NCBI GenBank assembly: GCA_018136815.1
Contig: CM030931.1
Span: forward strand, 691,511-755,510
Source of the DNA: Isochrysis galbana
Lineage: Eukaryota > Haptophyta > Isochrysidales > Isochrysidaceae
Direction of reading: 5' to 3'
DNA length: 64,000 bases
In this document: in pieces, positions 11,311-21,899 of the stretch
How positions within the stretch are numbered: the stretch's first letter is position 1
How the letters are laid out: each line of letters opens with the position of its first letter
Translations under genes and position numbers: made by a program
The notes under the pieces: model-generated
Told to the model about the DNA's origin: nothing
Seen by the model: the letters and a program-made list of their open reading frames with translations, nothing else
Database searches by the model: none

Positions 11311-11358
11311 GGCAATACACCACTCCGAGGATAAGTAGGACTTCTAGCCTAGTTCGAA
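11311..11358 (+). repeat. Split direct repeat, copy B2 (3' end of the recombinase element)
   Basis: Identical to 11127-11174. It probably marks the right end of the tyrosine-recombinase element, only about 30 bp upstream of the next gene's start codon. Confidence 0.78.
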
Positions 11359-11390
11359 CGAGGGAATATGGACCGGGAGTGTCTGGTGGT

Positions 11391-12818
11391 ATGAAGAACA
11401 CTCTGGGGAGCCCCGCCCCGCCCTGCGCGCGCGCGCGCGCGATGGTCCTCCGTCGGGGCGGCGGCAGGGACGGCGAGGTGGGGCGCGACGAGGCGAGGCG
11501 CGACGAGGCGGGAAGCCACTGGCTGCAGCGGCAGCTTCGCTGGCAGCGCGCACTGCGTCAGACGCAGCCGGAGAGCGCGCACTTCCTCCTGCTTCGCCCG
11601 GGCGACCGCTACACGATGTGCGACGGGCGAGGCGAATCAGACCTCCGCAAGGCTTGCAAGCGCATGAAAGAGCCAAGCAGGCCGCGCAGGGCGGAGGAGC
11701 ACTGGGACGACTACATGCTTGATGGGCGGCCGGGGGCCATGAGGCCCATTCCCGGCCTTGGTAACATTGTCCTCTCGCTCGTCTCAGCAGCGCTTACAGC
11801 GGCGGTCTCGGGCCGCGTGCTGCTGGTTGAGAACTTCACCGCCGCCGCGTTGACCTTTGGGGAGCCGCTCACTGAGCTACTTTACGAGAATTCAACATGG
11901 CGGCCATATGTCGAGGCTGAGCAGCGGGCAGGCCGAGCCGTCGACTGGTGGGCGGCGCACGACGGCAGAGGCGCATTTGAGCACTTTTGCGCGGATGACC
12001 TAAGGGCAGAACCCCGTCCCAAGGTGCTGCGCGTCTTCTCGAACCAATACTACGCACCCCTGCTGATGCTCAATCCTCACCACAGGGCCGAGCTGGAGGC
12101 CTTCGCCACCCAGCCTATTCTTCCACCCAACCGCTTCCCCCGCGCCGTCGCGAGCAAGGATGGAGCCGCGTACTCCACGGGGCTGTGGCCACAGGCCGTG
12201 CGGACGCTGCTACGCCCGCGCCCGAGCTTGCTCGCCTCGGCAAGGCGATTCACACGTGCAAACTTTCCCAGAACTGGGATTGTGCTCGGGATGCAGATCC
12301 GCACCTCAATGACGGCCGACCAGCGGCAGCAGAGCGTCAATTGCGTCAAGCAGGTAGTCGCAAAGGCCAATGCGAGCGCTCTGCTCATAGTGTCGATGCA
12401 TCTGAAGGAGATTGAGCAGTTCGCCGCTCGTCTGGCCCTCACAGTCAAAGTGTTGCGGGCCCCGCCTGCACCGGAATTTCAGAGCGCCGGAGCAGACCAT
12501 CTAAGCGCGGCAATGCTCGACGTGCTCCATCTCGCATCAACGGACGGCCTGCTAATCTCCCGAGCCTCAACGTATGGGTATCTCATCTCAGGTGTCGCGC
12601 ACCGGCCCGTCACCGTCTTCAGCAGTACGGGGCAGGTTTCCACGGAAGGCTTATTCAAGGGAGTTGGCACATGTGACCTGGTGCCATCCACCGAGCCCGT
12701 GTTCCACCTGATGGGTACAGCCGTCCGCGGGAACCCTAGCTGTCGTGCTGCCGCTTTTGCTAGTGGAAGTCTCCCACCTCCCTCAGAGATGTTCCGCATC
12801 TCGTCGCTGAATTATTGA
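11391..12818 (+). CDS. Fucosyltransferase-like (GT37/GT11-type) glycosyltransferase
   Basis: This is a single frame of 475 residues; the start is the first ATG after the upstream element, and later Mets are possible. The pattern resembles plant and algal alpha-fucosyltransferases: a donor-site region GLGNIVLSLVSAALTAAV followed by RVLLVENF, a central GMQIRTS (counterpart of the H/Q-x-R-T/x motif), LLIVSMHLKEIE, and a C-terminal LISRASTYGYLISG that matches the TxxSTFGYxxxG-type motif. Such enzymes move fucose from GDP-fucose to cell-wall or surface glycans in the Golgi. No clear N-terminal membrane anchor is seen; the N-terminus is Arg/Gly-rich and may be mispredicted or preceded by another exon. 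The gene abuts the end of a tyrosine-recombinase element, so its promoter may lie in the repeat. Exact acceptor specificity cannot be told. Confidence 0.7.
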   Translation: MKNTLGSPAPPCARARAMVLRRGGGRDGEVGRDEARRDEAGSHWLQRQLRWQRALRQTQPESAHFLLLRPGDRYTMCDGRGESDLRKACKRMKEPSRPRRAEEHWDDYMLDGRPGAMRPIPGLGNIVLSLVSAALTAAVSGRVLLVENFTAAALTFGEPLTELLYENSTWRPYVEAEQRAGRAVDWWAAHDGRGAFEHFCADDLRAEPRPKVLRVFSNQYYAPLLMLNPHHRAELEAFATQPILPPNRFPRAVASKDGAAYSTGLWPQAVRTLLRPRPSLLASARRFTRANFPRTGIVLGMQIRTSMTADQRQQSVNCVKQVVAKANASALLIVSMHLKEIEQFAARLALTVKVLRAPPAPEFQSAGADHLSAAMLDVLHLASTDGLLISRASTYGYLISGVAHRPVTVFSSTGQVSTEGLFKGVGTCDLVPSTEPVFHLMGTAVRGNPSCRAAAFASGSLPPPSEMFRISSLNY

Positions 12819-14745
12819 GGGCGCGCAGCCTCGGCCGATTCAATGTTCACGGTGAAAGTCCGGCAGATCGATGTTCGCCCGCCAGTCCGTTGCCGCCCGT
12901 GCCTCCGCCGGTGGGCAAGTCGTCCTCGAGTCCTTCCAGTCCCTTCTCGCAGCTCATCGGGTCCTGGTTGGGCGGCAAAGGAGGGGAGGAGGTTCCTGCC
13001 GGTATGCATCGCTAGGTCGTGCGTCGAGCGGTCGAGCCTCGCAGCGCAATACAGCTTTGGAGGGAGATGCTCCACCGCTTGTTCAAGCCTTATCTATGTC
13101 TTGGGAACTGCGTCTTTGTATTTGTGCGTGTGGTCTACAGCTATTGCGCATGTTCCCGATTAGCCACGACGCTATGCCACCGAGCACACAAGTGGCATGA
13201 GCGAGTAAGTCTGTAAAGTCCATCCGGACATTGTAGACTGTCTATTATTTGCAGATGATTTACACTGCAGCAGTTGGAATTCGCTTTCCTATGTTATCTC
13301 GTATACCCCGGCTGCTTGCTAATTCTAATTCACGAAAAGGGGCATAAAGCATAAAGATAAAGGAGCAAACCCATAGACATGGAAATGGCGTAATGAGAGG
13401 GAAAAACATTCTTGAAGGTGCCCGCTATGCTACTAGTGACTCACACCACTCCGGGAGCATGCTCGCCATTGCCTAAGCCCCTCATTCTCGCCCCTGCACC
13501 CACTACCACTACCCCCCTAAGGGGGCCGGGCCCGCGTGCACTACGACGGGCCAGGCGGCTGTTTCCGAAGTGGGCTGCTTTGCATAGTAGGGCCAATCTT
13601 TCGATTATCCTTTTTAGGACGGAGTCGCCATTAAAGTTGGCGTTGTCGAAGTGAATCCTGTAACAAGTCCGTGAGAATGTATCTCCATGCTAGGAGCTAG
13701 GAGGTATAGTATTTCCCTAGAGTGCGGTGAGGGTGTCTCGGGCATAATGAAGAGCCTTGATTTGGCCATCGCGGTGGGGGTGGGGGGCCATGTGGCTGTG
13801 TGTCTTCCAGGGGGCGGCACGGGCCGTGGCTCGTGCACGCACCTGGTCTGGCTTGGGTGCTGCTCACGGCCGCTTTGGTGGCGCGGCGCTGGTCATGGCC
13901 CGATCGGCCGGCGCGGTGGGGGGGACGGCAGGGGGGGAGGGGAGCGACGCGCGCTCCATGACCCTGTCTTTTTAAAGATAGTTCTTGGTCTAAACTAAGT
14001 ATAAACTTGGTTGTTGGTTGAGCGCCATTGGTCCGATGCCCGATTTTCTTCTTATAGCATTCTAGAGCTACGGAAATATCAGCATCATCTTCAGGTGAAA
14101 AGAGGTGAAGCCACAACGCTTCCACATTGGCGGCGGCCCCCCCAGGACTTTGAGGAGAAGGGCGAGGGGTAGAAAAATTCCAACTTCCGGTGGTGGTACC
14201 GAGCATGAAGCCAACGACGCAGACCTCTAATTGTTATTTCTGTCTACACCGTCTGTCTTGCAGGCCCTAGAGCCTGGTGCAGCGTGCTAGCGCCTGTCCC
14301 ATGCGGGCGCCCTAGGCCCCCCTGGGGGATGGTAGTCTTACAAATGTGCGTGGAGAGCCCACAGAGGGCCCCCGCTTTCGCTCGTCCGGCGTCGCAGCGG
14401 CGACAGAGTTGTCTAGGTCCTGGGGGTTGAAGAGGGGCTCAAAGAGGCCCGCATCGGCGAGGGGGTCACCATATCGCGCGCCCCGGTCTTTTTTGCACGC
14501 AGAAAGAAGAAGAAGCAAAAACGAACTAGCCTCCCCTCCGGTCGTGATTATTAGCCAGGTGCATGAAGGCCAGATTATAGTAGCCAGCTGCGTAGAAGCG
14601 GCAGCATTCCGGAGCTTTTCAGCCATGCAAGCACGGACGAGATCCATCACTTGCCCATCGGGACCGAGCCGAATCTTCTCATCATCACGTGCACGTAACG
14701 CGCCAGCAGCACCCCTCAACCGCGGGGTGACGGCCTTGTGGATGA
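12819..14745. other. Intergenic region without a confident gene
   Basis: Short frames only. On the minus strand a stretch at about 14312-14791 reads as plausible protein (including EKIRLGPDGQVMDLVRACM) and overlaps the 3' end of the NAF1-like gene in another frame. It might be a missed terminal exon of that gene or a decayed fragment. A palindrome-like aactaagtataaacttggtt near 13993 resembles the left tip of repeat C at 31660 and 38947. Confidence 0.45.
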
Positions 14746-16392
14746 TCATCTCGCCGGTCCAGGAGGATGATGTGGGTAGCGTTGACGCCACGGCTGGTGG
14801 GGTAGGTAGGATTGTGGCGGCGCGTAAAGAGGAGGGGTCGGTATGCGAGGACCGAGGGCATTCTCACCATACTGCACGTGAGCAGACAGCCCGTGCGTGG
14901 GATGGAATGGAGGCATCAAGTAGTGTGGCAAGGCATGCAATGATGGCTGGAGAAGGTGGGGAGAAGGCCGGTATGGAAGTAGTGGAAGGGGTGCCGGGGG
15001 CGGAACCAAGGCGGGCCCAGGGACTTGGGTTGGCATCGGATGCGGCGGGGGTGGGTGGAGGGGTGGACGTGGTCCAACCGCGCCATCCATCGGTTTGACA
15101 TGACCACCCTTGCCGCCGCCTGCATGAGCCTTTCCTCTTCCCTCTCTTCCCCCCCTGCCGCCCCCACGGGAGGTACCGCGTTGCCGGGTGCTGACGCCGC
15201 TAGAGTTTATTCCTTCCGCTCCGCCGCAAGTGGCAATCAGCTTTCGCTTGCGCTTGGCCTCTGCCTCTGCCTCGTCATCGGAGAATTCCTGCTCCTCAGC
15301 GGGAAGCTCTTCATCGTCGGCACCACTCGCGTCTGTGCCCTTATCCGATCGTAGCGCCGAGGCAGCGAGGAAGGTCGAGTGAGCCGTTGCAACGTACCCA
15401 AAGACTCCAGGAACGAGCCCGAGGCGCGCAATGTCCTCGTTGCTCGCAAAGCGGACGGAGTAAAAGGGCGCGGTGACTGCACCGAAGATCTCGCTGACCC
15501 GACCAATCACAAGCGGGGACGGTGCGCCTTTTGCCTGCGCAGACGTCGATGTGGCCGAGAGCTGCATGGGCGTGTGATGAAGAGCTGCTGAGTCCGCAGC
15601 ATCCGACCCCGCAGAGATTGGCGCACTGGCGCAGGGCGTGACGGTCACGCTCGAGTCCACGTCGCGCGCAACCTCTGCCGGCAATGACGATCTAGGACAA
15701 GCTTCTTGCGTGGCGTGTGGGGAAGGCGGTCTCTCATCCGATGCATGCACTGTAGAGGGTATACACAACAATGAGCCCTCTGAGAGTGGCGGCAGTCCTG
15801 CCATTGCCTTGAAAACGACGAGTCGGTCCAGGACCGAGGACACGACGGCCACTTTTTCAATGGGTTCGTCGGGTGCCAAACAGCTCGGCACCTCGGGGAG
15901 TGGGAGCTCGTACTCGCTGATCTCGTTCTTGGTGCGTGGGGGTTGCCGAGCACTAGCTGCAGCACTCTCGTCTTCATCCTCCTCCTCACCAACGGCTGGG
16001 CAGACCGCGCTCGGCTCGCAGCCCTGATCTGCGCCGCCATCGTCCTCAGTCTCTTCGCTGCTCTCGCTGCTGCTCTCCTCACTGCTGCTCACAAGGGTAT
16101 CCGCCTCGCCCGCTGGCTGCTTTGGCCAGACGGGACGAGGCGCCTCAACTGGCGCCATTACCCCTAGGCTCTTCGCGACGGCTGCTCGGTCCCTCGAGGC
16201 GAGCGCCGCCTCGGCATCCAGCTCGAGGATGGTCTGAAGATGATCAAACGCGCCCCCGCCCGGCTCCTCGCCCGCCACCCGCCCGTCCTCCTCCTGCTGG
16301 GGCTGCTCGACCTCCAACTCATCCTCCTCATTGTACACCTGCGCGAGCACGGAGAGCCCGTCGGCATGTGGGGCGCCGAGCAGAGAGGCCAT
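14746..16392 (-). CDS. NAF1: NAF1-like H/ACA ribonucleoprotein assembly factor
   Basis: A 548-residue frame starting at ATG 16392. The order of parts matches NAF1: a long acidic/Ser-rich N-terminus (SSSEESSSESSEETEDDG), then a Gar1/Naf1-type RNA-binding fold spread over EPIEKVAVVSSVLDRLVVFK, GSLLCIPS, LVIGRVSEIFGAVTAPFYSV and GLVPGVFGYVATAHSTF. A basic segment (EAKRKRKL), an RG-rich run and a Pro/His-rich tail follow. NAF1 binds the Cbf5/dyskerin core during H/ACA snoRNP and telomerase RNP biogenesis and is replaced by Gar1 in mature particles. A longer than usual Ser/Ala-rich insert separates the two halves of the domain. The end may be affected by an unrecognised 3' exon, since another frame downstream looks protein-like. 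Confidence 0.85.
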   Translation of the reverse strand: MASLLGAPHADGLSVLAQVYNEEDELEVEQPQQEEDGRVAGEEPGGGAFDHLQTILELDAEAALASRDRAAVAKSLGVMAPVEAPRPVWPKQPAGEADTLVSSSEESSSESSEETEDDGGADQGCEPSAVCPAVGEEEDEDESAAASARQPPRTKNEISEYELPLPEVPSCLAPDEPIEKVAVVSSVLDRLVVFKAMAGLPPLSEGSLLCIPSTVHASDERPPSPHATQEACPRSSLPAEVARDVDSSVTVTPCASAPISAGSDAADSAALHHTPMQLSATSTSAQAKGAPSPLVIGRVSEIFGAVTAPFYSVRFASNEDIARLGLVPGVFGYVATAHSTFLAASALRSDKGTDASGADDEELPAEEQEFSDDEAEAEAKRKRKLIATCGGAEGINSSGVSTRQRGTSRGGGRGGREGRGKAHAGGGKGGHVKPMDGAVGPRPPLHPPPPHPMPTQVPGPALVPPPAPLPLLPYRPSPHLLQPSLHALPHYLMPPFHPTHGLSAHVQYGENALGPRIPTPPLYAPPQSYLPHQPWRQRYPHHPPGPAR

Positions 16393-16788
16393 CTCTTCTC
16401 AAGGAGGTCCTGCTCGCGCGCGTCTGGAGCTCAGTCCGCCACCGCTCCTTCGCGCACGCACGGATTCCCGCCCGCCGGCTCGTCCGCCCCTCTCTCCTCT
16501 GCGTGGCGCGAGACGGCGGACGCGGCGACGAGGAGGGGGAAGAGGCAGCAGGGAGCGCAAGAGGGTTCTTTTTTTCTCTCTTCGCGCCGACCACCTTGAT
16601 GAAGGCCACTGTCCGCTGCTTGTCGACCCCCTTGTCTCACGCCTTCTTTACCCCCTTTGCAAGACAAGATTTTTTAGTTAAAAAAAGCTCACGGCGCCAG
16701 TTTTTAGTTAAAATCTCCCGGAACGGCGGAAATCGCGCTGCTGGTTTTCGGGCCGCCTCGCTATTGAACTTTTGGCTACCCGCCAGCG

Positions 16789-17806
16789 ATGGCGGACGAG
16801 GCCCTGCCCGCGGACGAGCTGCTTAGCCAGCTGGAGCCAACTGGTGTAGGCGAGGCGCCCACGGGACGGCGGCATAGGCATAGGAGCACCAAGCTCAACG
16901 CGTTGCGCGAGAAGCGCGAGAAGCGCCTCGTGCAGCTCAGCAAGGGGCGCAAGCGCGTGGTCGACTACGAGGCCAAGCTGGGCACCGCGGTCAACAAGGC
17001 AGCCAGACAGGAGGTGGTGGAGAAGGCGCGCGCGAAGCGCGAAGCTGACGATGGAGGAGGAGATGAGAGATGAGGGTGGCCGCCCTAGACGAGCAGATCG
17101 AGATTGAGGAGCAGAAGCAGGAGGAGAAGGCGGAGGAGCTGGAGCGCGTTGCGGCGGCGCAGAAGGAGATGGAGGCGGACGCGGAGCGCGCGATGTCGGA
17201 AGAGGGCTCGGTGGCTCTGGTGCAACTCTACTACGAGATGCAGCGCAAGATGGATGGCTCCGACCAACAAGAACGACACGGTACACGGTGTGGCAAGTCA
17301 TCTACGAGCTCTACGAGGCGCGTGTAGACGAGGGCAAACTCCCCGCCTCGGACTCTCGAGCCTCGTGGCAGGCGTTGAAGTGTCGATTTGAAAAGGAGCA
17401 CCGTGTTTACGTGCTCCTTTGTCAATATCGCGCGAAGCGGGCAACAACAGGCACTCCCGTCGATGAAGCCGATGCTGCTGTGCAGCATCTTGTCAGGTGA
17501 GACGTGTGGTGTGCGGCCCCTTGCTCCGGCCCCTTGCTCCCTTTCCCCTTTCCCCTTTCGCCCGCTACAATAGCCGTAGCCGCGTAGCCGCCGTAGCCTG
17601 TCTCGCTCACTCACTGATTGGTGTGCCCCCTCGTGACTCTCTCTCTCTCTGTGTTTCCGCCTAGGTCGACCACTCCAATTTTCGACCACAACAAGCAGTA
17701 CATGCGCGCCAAGACGGTCACACCCTTCTCGATCAACGACGACGACGCGATTTCGGGGGGCACTTTCAATCCGCTGGCCTCGCTCGATCTGCGCCCCACG
17801 CAATGA
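16789..17806 (+). CDS. Conserved-looking coiled-coil protein, intron-containing, with frame breaks
   Basis: I do not recognise the family. The start ATG at 16789 gives MADEALPADELLSQLEP, followed by a basic region and helical sequence. At 17071 the frame hits a stop and coding character continues in another frame from 17070 (VAALDEQIEIEEQKQEEK, ALVQLYYEMQRKMDGS), then shifts again near 17245-17290 into TVWQVIYELYEARVDEGK. A clear intron follows: donor cag|gtgagac at 17497, acceptor cctag at 17664. The last exon (17665-17806) encodes TPIFDHNKQYMRAK and ends at a stop. A 7-base duplication (acacggt) near 17280 could explain one break. Either this is a recently damaged gene, the assembly has errors, or very short introns are present. 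A chromovirus LTR begins within 10 bp of its stop codon. Confidence 0.5.
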
Positions 17807-17814
17807 CGAATTGT

Positions 17815-18092
17815 GATGTCGTAAATTAAACCTGATTGCCCCCAGAAGCAGATAAAGAACCGCTGTAGAGATAGCAAATTAAACCTATTTGCGAGGCGCC
17901 TGGGAGGAAGAAAGGTGGGGAAACTTCCCTTCTCTTTCGAGAGAAAGAGGGAGGGCGCTCCACAACCCACGATCCCATGCATCCAAGCGAAGCTTTTGAC
18001 CGAGAACGAGAACGAGAGAATTATAACGATAAATACCGAACGACGAAGAGAAGAGCGAAGCCTAACGAGTGTCGATTCGCGAATGCGACACG
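17815..18092 (-). mobile_element. Solo LTR-like copy of the chromovirus family (minus)
   Basis: Reading the minus strand from 18092 it begins tgtcgcattcgcgaatcgac and follows the same body as the copies at 9606, 40288 and 49563, including the ggtttaatttgctatctc region. It ends within a few bases of the 3' end of the preceding coiled-coil gene, so it may supply that transcript's polyadenylation region. Confidence 0.8.
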
Positions 18093-18884
18093 CAAGCACC
18101 AACCCCCCTCACTCACACCGTTGAGCACACCGTTTTGAGCGCGAGCGCGTTGCTGTTGCGACATGGTGGATCCTCGTGCAAGATGCGGCCGGGCCGGGCG
18201 TTATCGACGAATGTTCCCGGGCAGGTCAGGGGCAGGCCTCTTCGGTCCGTGCCTAGCGTTGAGTTGGAGTCCGCCAGTCTCGAACCACGAAGTGGCTCGT
18301 CAAGTGCCTCAGCCGCCTCGAGCGCACCAGCGAATGGAGGGCCCTCGCCCTCTATCGCTATCGCAGGGGCCCTCCATCGCATTGCGACGGCTCTCGAGGG
18401 CCTTGTTGACATTGAGCGAGGGCTGTCGGGGAAGACTGCATAGTTTGCGCGTTTGCGCCTGTAGCTTGAGTGAGTGTGTGCGTCGTAAGTGTGCCCTCGC
18501 CGCTCGCCGCTGCAAGGTGCGCCTCATCTGAGCCAACCCACCTCGCCATGCGTCGCTCTGCTTGCCTCCGAGTCTGCAGATGGCCCTTGCACGCTCGCTC
18601 AATGCGTAGCGCGCAGGTCTTCTCCGCAGGGGAAGAACGTTCCTCGCCGCTGCGAGCGCTGACTCCTGCTGAGCTGGCTGAGGTTGATAGACAAAGGATC
18701 GCGCGGTAGAGTATCACAGCTGCGTTTGTGAAGTCTGCCGCGCGATGCTCCACCCTGGCTGCTCCTGCTTCAGCCCTCGCATGCGCATGTAGCGCAAACG
18801 CGTGGGCCCAGGCCAGTCCGCCTTCGGGTTTTGCGTCCTTGAACGCCCCGGGCGCGACCGGCTCATTGCGCTGTACGGCCCCCA

Positions 18885-19080
18885 GGCCCCAGGAAGAGTT
18901 GCACCTCCGGGCGTCCGAGCCAGCGCTTGCCAACGTCAAGCGAGCCAAAGCAGTGGGGCTCGAGCGCAAGCGAATCAAGGCATTCCTGCAGCGCGTGGGG
19001 CGAGGATGGGTCAGTGTGGATGTGTGCCACCCTCAAGACTCAAGACCCCGCGTGCTCCCTACCAGTGGCCCCCCACACTG
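18885..19080 (+). repeat. Repeat-encoded protein fragment, copy 1
   Basis: The plus-strand frame reads EELHLRASEPALANVKRAKA followed by RIKAFLQRVGRGWVSVDVCH. This is clearly related to the minus-strand translation of 21900-22075 (EELYLQASERALVDVNWAVA, RIEAFLRCEGPGWISTSVCD). Conservation at the protein level with differing DNA suggests a decayed coding sequence of a multi-copy element. The family is unknown. Confidence 0.55.
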
Positions 19081-19179
19081 CTTACTCGCGAGAGGTGTGG
19101 GCTCACCATGCCCACTTGACGGATTGGAGGTTATGGATGGAACAGGAGGGACCGAACGGGGCGGAAGGTAGGCGGCGGC

Positions 19180-19860
19180 AGGCACGGTATTTTGGCCATT
19201 GGCGGGCGGGACGGGCAGGCCATCTTCCATGGCTGGGAGATGGATAGCGGGCAGTGGCGAGGGCGAGCGCGAAGACGGAGCGGACATAGCGGACAGCGAG
19301 GGTGAGTGGGTGAGTGAGTGGATTTGGTTGGTGTTGTAAGATTGCTGGTTACGACTGAGCGAGAGCGAGAGCGAAAACGAGGGAGCGAGGAGCGACTGGG
19401 ACGAGGGACGAGGGCGACAGAGGCCGACAGGGTACCAATCCGATGAGTCCGAAAACAATCCGAGACACGCACACTTGACTTTCACCCAACATTCCTCCAC
19501 ACTAACGTATCTTTCTCCACTTGGGCGGGGAAAACACAGAAGGAAGGAAACAAGGAAGAGAAAGCCGACAAGAGAGCGATGATGCGACGGAAGAGCCGAC
19601 GGCGAACGGCGGTTACCGCGACGAATAGATAGAAAGTAAGGAGGGAATCTACGAGCGTAAACCGGAAGGGGAGAGAGGGTAGGCTTCGCGCGGGGGAAAG
19701 GTCCGCAACGACGAACACCTACGACGAGAGCGAGAACGAGCGCGGGGGAACGACAGCAAGGAGGGACCAAAGGCAGAGTAAGGCCCAAGGTGCAAAGGAG
19801 CGAAACAGGAGCGAGACAGGCCACAAAGGGGCGCAACGGCAAGGAGCGAGGGGCGAGTTA
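19180..19860 (-). mobile_element. Possible 5' end of a second LTR retroelement
   Basis: On the minus strand a Ser/Pro-rich protein start (MSAPSSRSPSPLPAIHLPAM) is preceded by Ser/Leu/Arg-rich sequence derived from gagcgagagcgaga-type repeats. This mirrors the composition and layout of the chromovirus leader and Gag start seen elsewhere in the window, but the DNA is not closely similar. Assignment is tentative. Confidence 0.35.
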
Positions 19861-19964
19861 CGAGTGCAGAGTTCTACAAGTTACGAGTAAAACCCCGCGG
19901 CAACAAGAACGACTGGGCTCGAAGACGCCTAAGGTCGGAAGTCGATCGCGGATGCGCGACACCA

Positions 19965-20215
19965 CTACCTCCAAGCCATTCTTCGGCCGATCGCGGGCGA
20001 TTGCCCTTCGCGGAAGCTCCGCGTTTCTTATAGTGATGCGCCCCTTATTCATTTCTCTGATTCCCTCCCGTGGGCGACCGTGTCATTCTCCCAAAATAGA
20101 CCGCCACGCGCGGGGGAAGGGAGGGGGGTCACTCACCGACGCCATTGCCTTTCGTGGGGCGGGAGGGGGTTCGTTGGGGGGGGGAGACGGTTGCCGGGGC
20201 AGGTAGGGGGGGACC
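19965..20215 (+). repeat. Inverted-repeat arm (left)
   Basis: About 250 bp here match the reverse complement of about 21590-21870 with small indels. Shared blocks include ttcttcggccgatcgcgggc, agtgatgcgcccc, aatagaccgccacgcgcggg and gggtcactcaccgacgccat. The two arms are about 1.4 kb apart in opposite orientation and could be the termini of a non-autonomous element, or two inverted copies of one repeat. Confidence 0.75.
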
Positions 20216-21375
20216 CTGCGGAATCCTTGGACACCCAGGGGAGGTGGAAAATAGTGGTTAAAAAGAGTGAGTGACCGGGCTAACCACACACACACACTTC
20301 ACACTCACGTTCACGTTGCAGACTGCATGTGATGGGCATGTCATCAGACTGCATTTCATCAGAGAGGGTACGCCCGTACGCCCGCGCTTCACGCTTTTTC
20401 CTGAGATCTGAGTGGGGGGAACGGAGCACAGTGACATGGATCTTAGATGTCCCTCCCCCAGGCAAATACAACAGTATATCTATTGCTCTCAGCCAATACT
20501 TCTCGAAGTTGCACTGTTTTGGCTCAGGTTACCTTGGGCAATGTGCAATTCTCGCCGAGAGCACGTTCTATGCCGGCGTGAGCCTCGATGGTTCGGGGGG
20601 CAGACTTCAAATCTGTCGACGCCTAATAAGCGTAATCGTTCGATTCGATCTCACCGGCGACATTTTGCAGACCTGCACCTGATTCCATTTTCCATTTTGC
20701 AGACCTCGATTCCTCCTCGCGAAGTCAAGGATTTGTAGCCCTGTCACTCACTGCGGGGGTGCGGAGCGCATCATCTGATATATGGTATGGGAGATCAGCA
20801 AAAAACATCGGGGGTCTCCCAGAAAATTATAAAAATTTCGATGAAAAATTTCGAAAAATCCCCAATTTCTCGCCTCAGAGACGGAAACCTCAGGTTCGAT
20901 TTTTTTCCGCTCCCCCCCCCTTCCCACCTAAGGACGTACGAAGCCCCGAGAGACTTTTATTCTCCCCCCCACCCAAATGAGGGCATGAAAGACGATGACT
21001 GGTGACTGGTCCAAAACCAAAAATAGTACATGGAGACACTTGGCCGAGAGTCGTTCTGTTTTTGTGGGGCGTCCAGCGACTGAAACCTCAGGTTCCACAG
21101 TGGCAAAAAGGGGGGTCTGCCAACCACCGACCCTCCGACCGTCGTCGGGCCCGCCGGGGCTGCGGGCTGCATCGAGCATCGATATTATCTGATCGCGCTC
21201 TCCTGCGGAGCCGATCGCCGATCGCCGATCGATCTCCCATGTGTCTCTTGTCAAAGAGTTCCCGCTCTGCAAGACCACTATACGTAGACACCCTTAAAAG
21301 GGGGAAATCACTCAGGTTTTCTACGGACTACTAGTCCGGACTACGGATGTAGCAACTGGTGGATGAGTTAGTGTG
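20216..21375. other. Interior between the inverted-repeat arms
   Basis: No gene recognised. Only short frames are present. Two similar stretches occur: a cctcaggttcga-type segment near 20889-20900 and acctcaggttccac near 21088-21101. Confidence 0.4.
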
Positions 21376-21379
21376 GAGC

Positions 21380-21590
21380 ACCTGTCGCATTCGCGAATCG
21401 ACGCTCGTTGGCTTCTCTTCGTCGTTCGGTATTATCGTTATAATTCTCTCGTTCTCGTTCTCGGTCAAAAGCTTCGCTTGGACGCATAGGATCTTGGGTT
21501 GTGGAGCGCCCTCTCTTTCTCTCGAAGAGAAGGGAAGTTTCCCCACCTTTCTTCCTCCTAGGCGCCTCGAAAATAGGTGTAATTCGCTGT
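21380..21590 (+). mobile_element. Truncated chromovirus LTR
   Basis: Begins ctgtcgcattcgcgaatcga and follows the LTR body to gcgcctcgaaaataggtgta, then stops at the edge of the inverted-repeat arm. The LTR therefore sits directly against, or was inserted next to, that arm. Confidence 0.75.
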
Positions 21591-21870
21591 CCCCCCCTAC
21601 CTGCTACCTGCCCCTGCAACTCCCTCCCCCCTCCGAACGACCCCCTCCCGCCCCACGATGGGCAATGGCGTCGGTGAGTGACCCCCCTCCATTCCCCCGC
21701 GCGTGGCGGTCTATTTTGGGTTATTGAGGCGGGCGCTCACGGGAGGGAATCAGAATCAGAGTGGTGAATGTGGGGCGCATCACTATTAGAAACGCGGAGC
21801 TTTCGCGACGTCCGATCGCCCGCGATCGGCCGAAGAATGGCCTGGAGGTGGTGGCCATGGAGAGCCCAGA
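21590..21870 (-). repeat. Inverted-repeat arm (right)
   Basis: Reverse-complement partner of 19965-20215. In this copy the arm continues on the minus strand's upstream side into the protein-like fragment at 21900-22075, suggesting that arm and fragment belong to one element. Confidence 0.75.
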
Positions 21871-21899
21871 GCTCTCGCGAGCAGGGGGGGGGGTCACTA

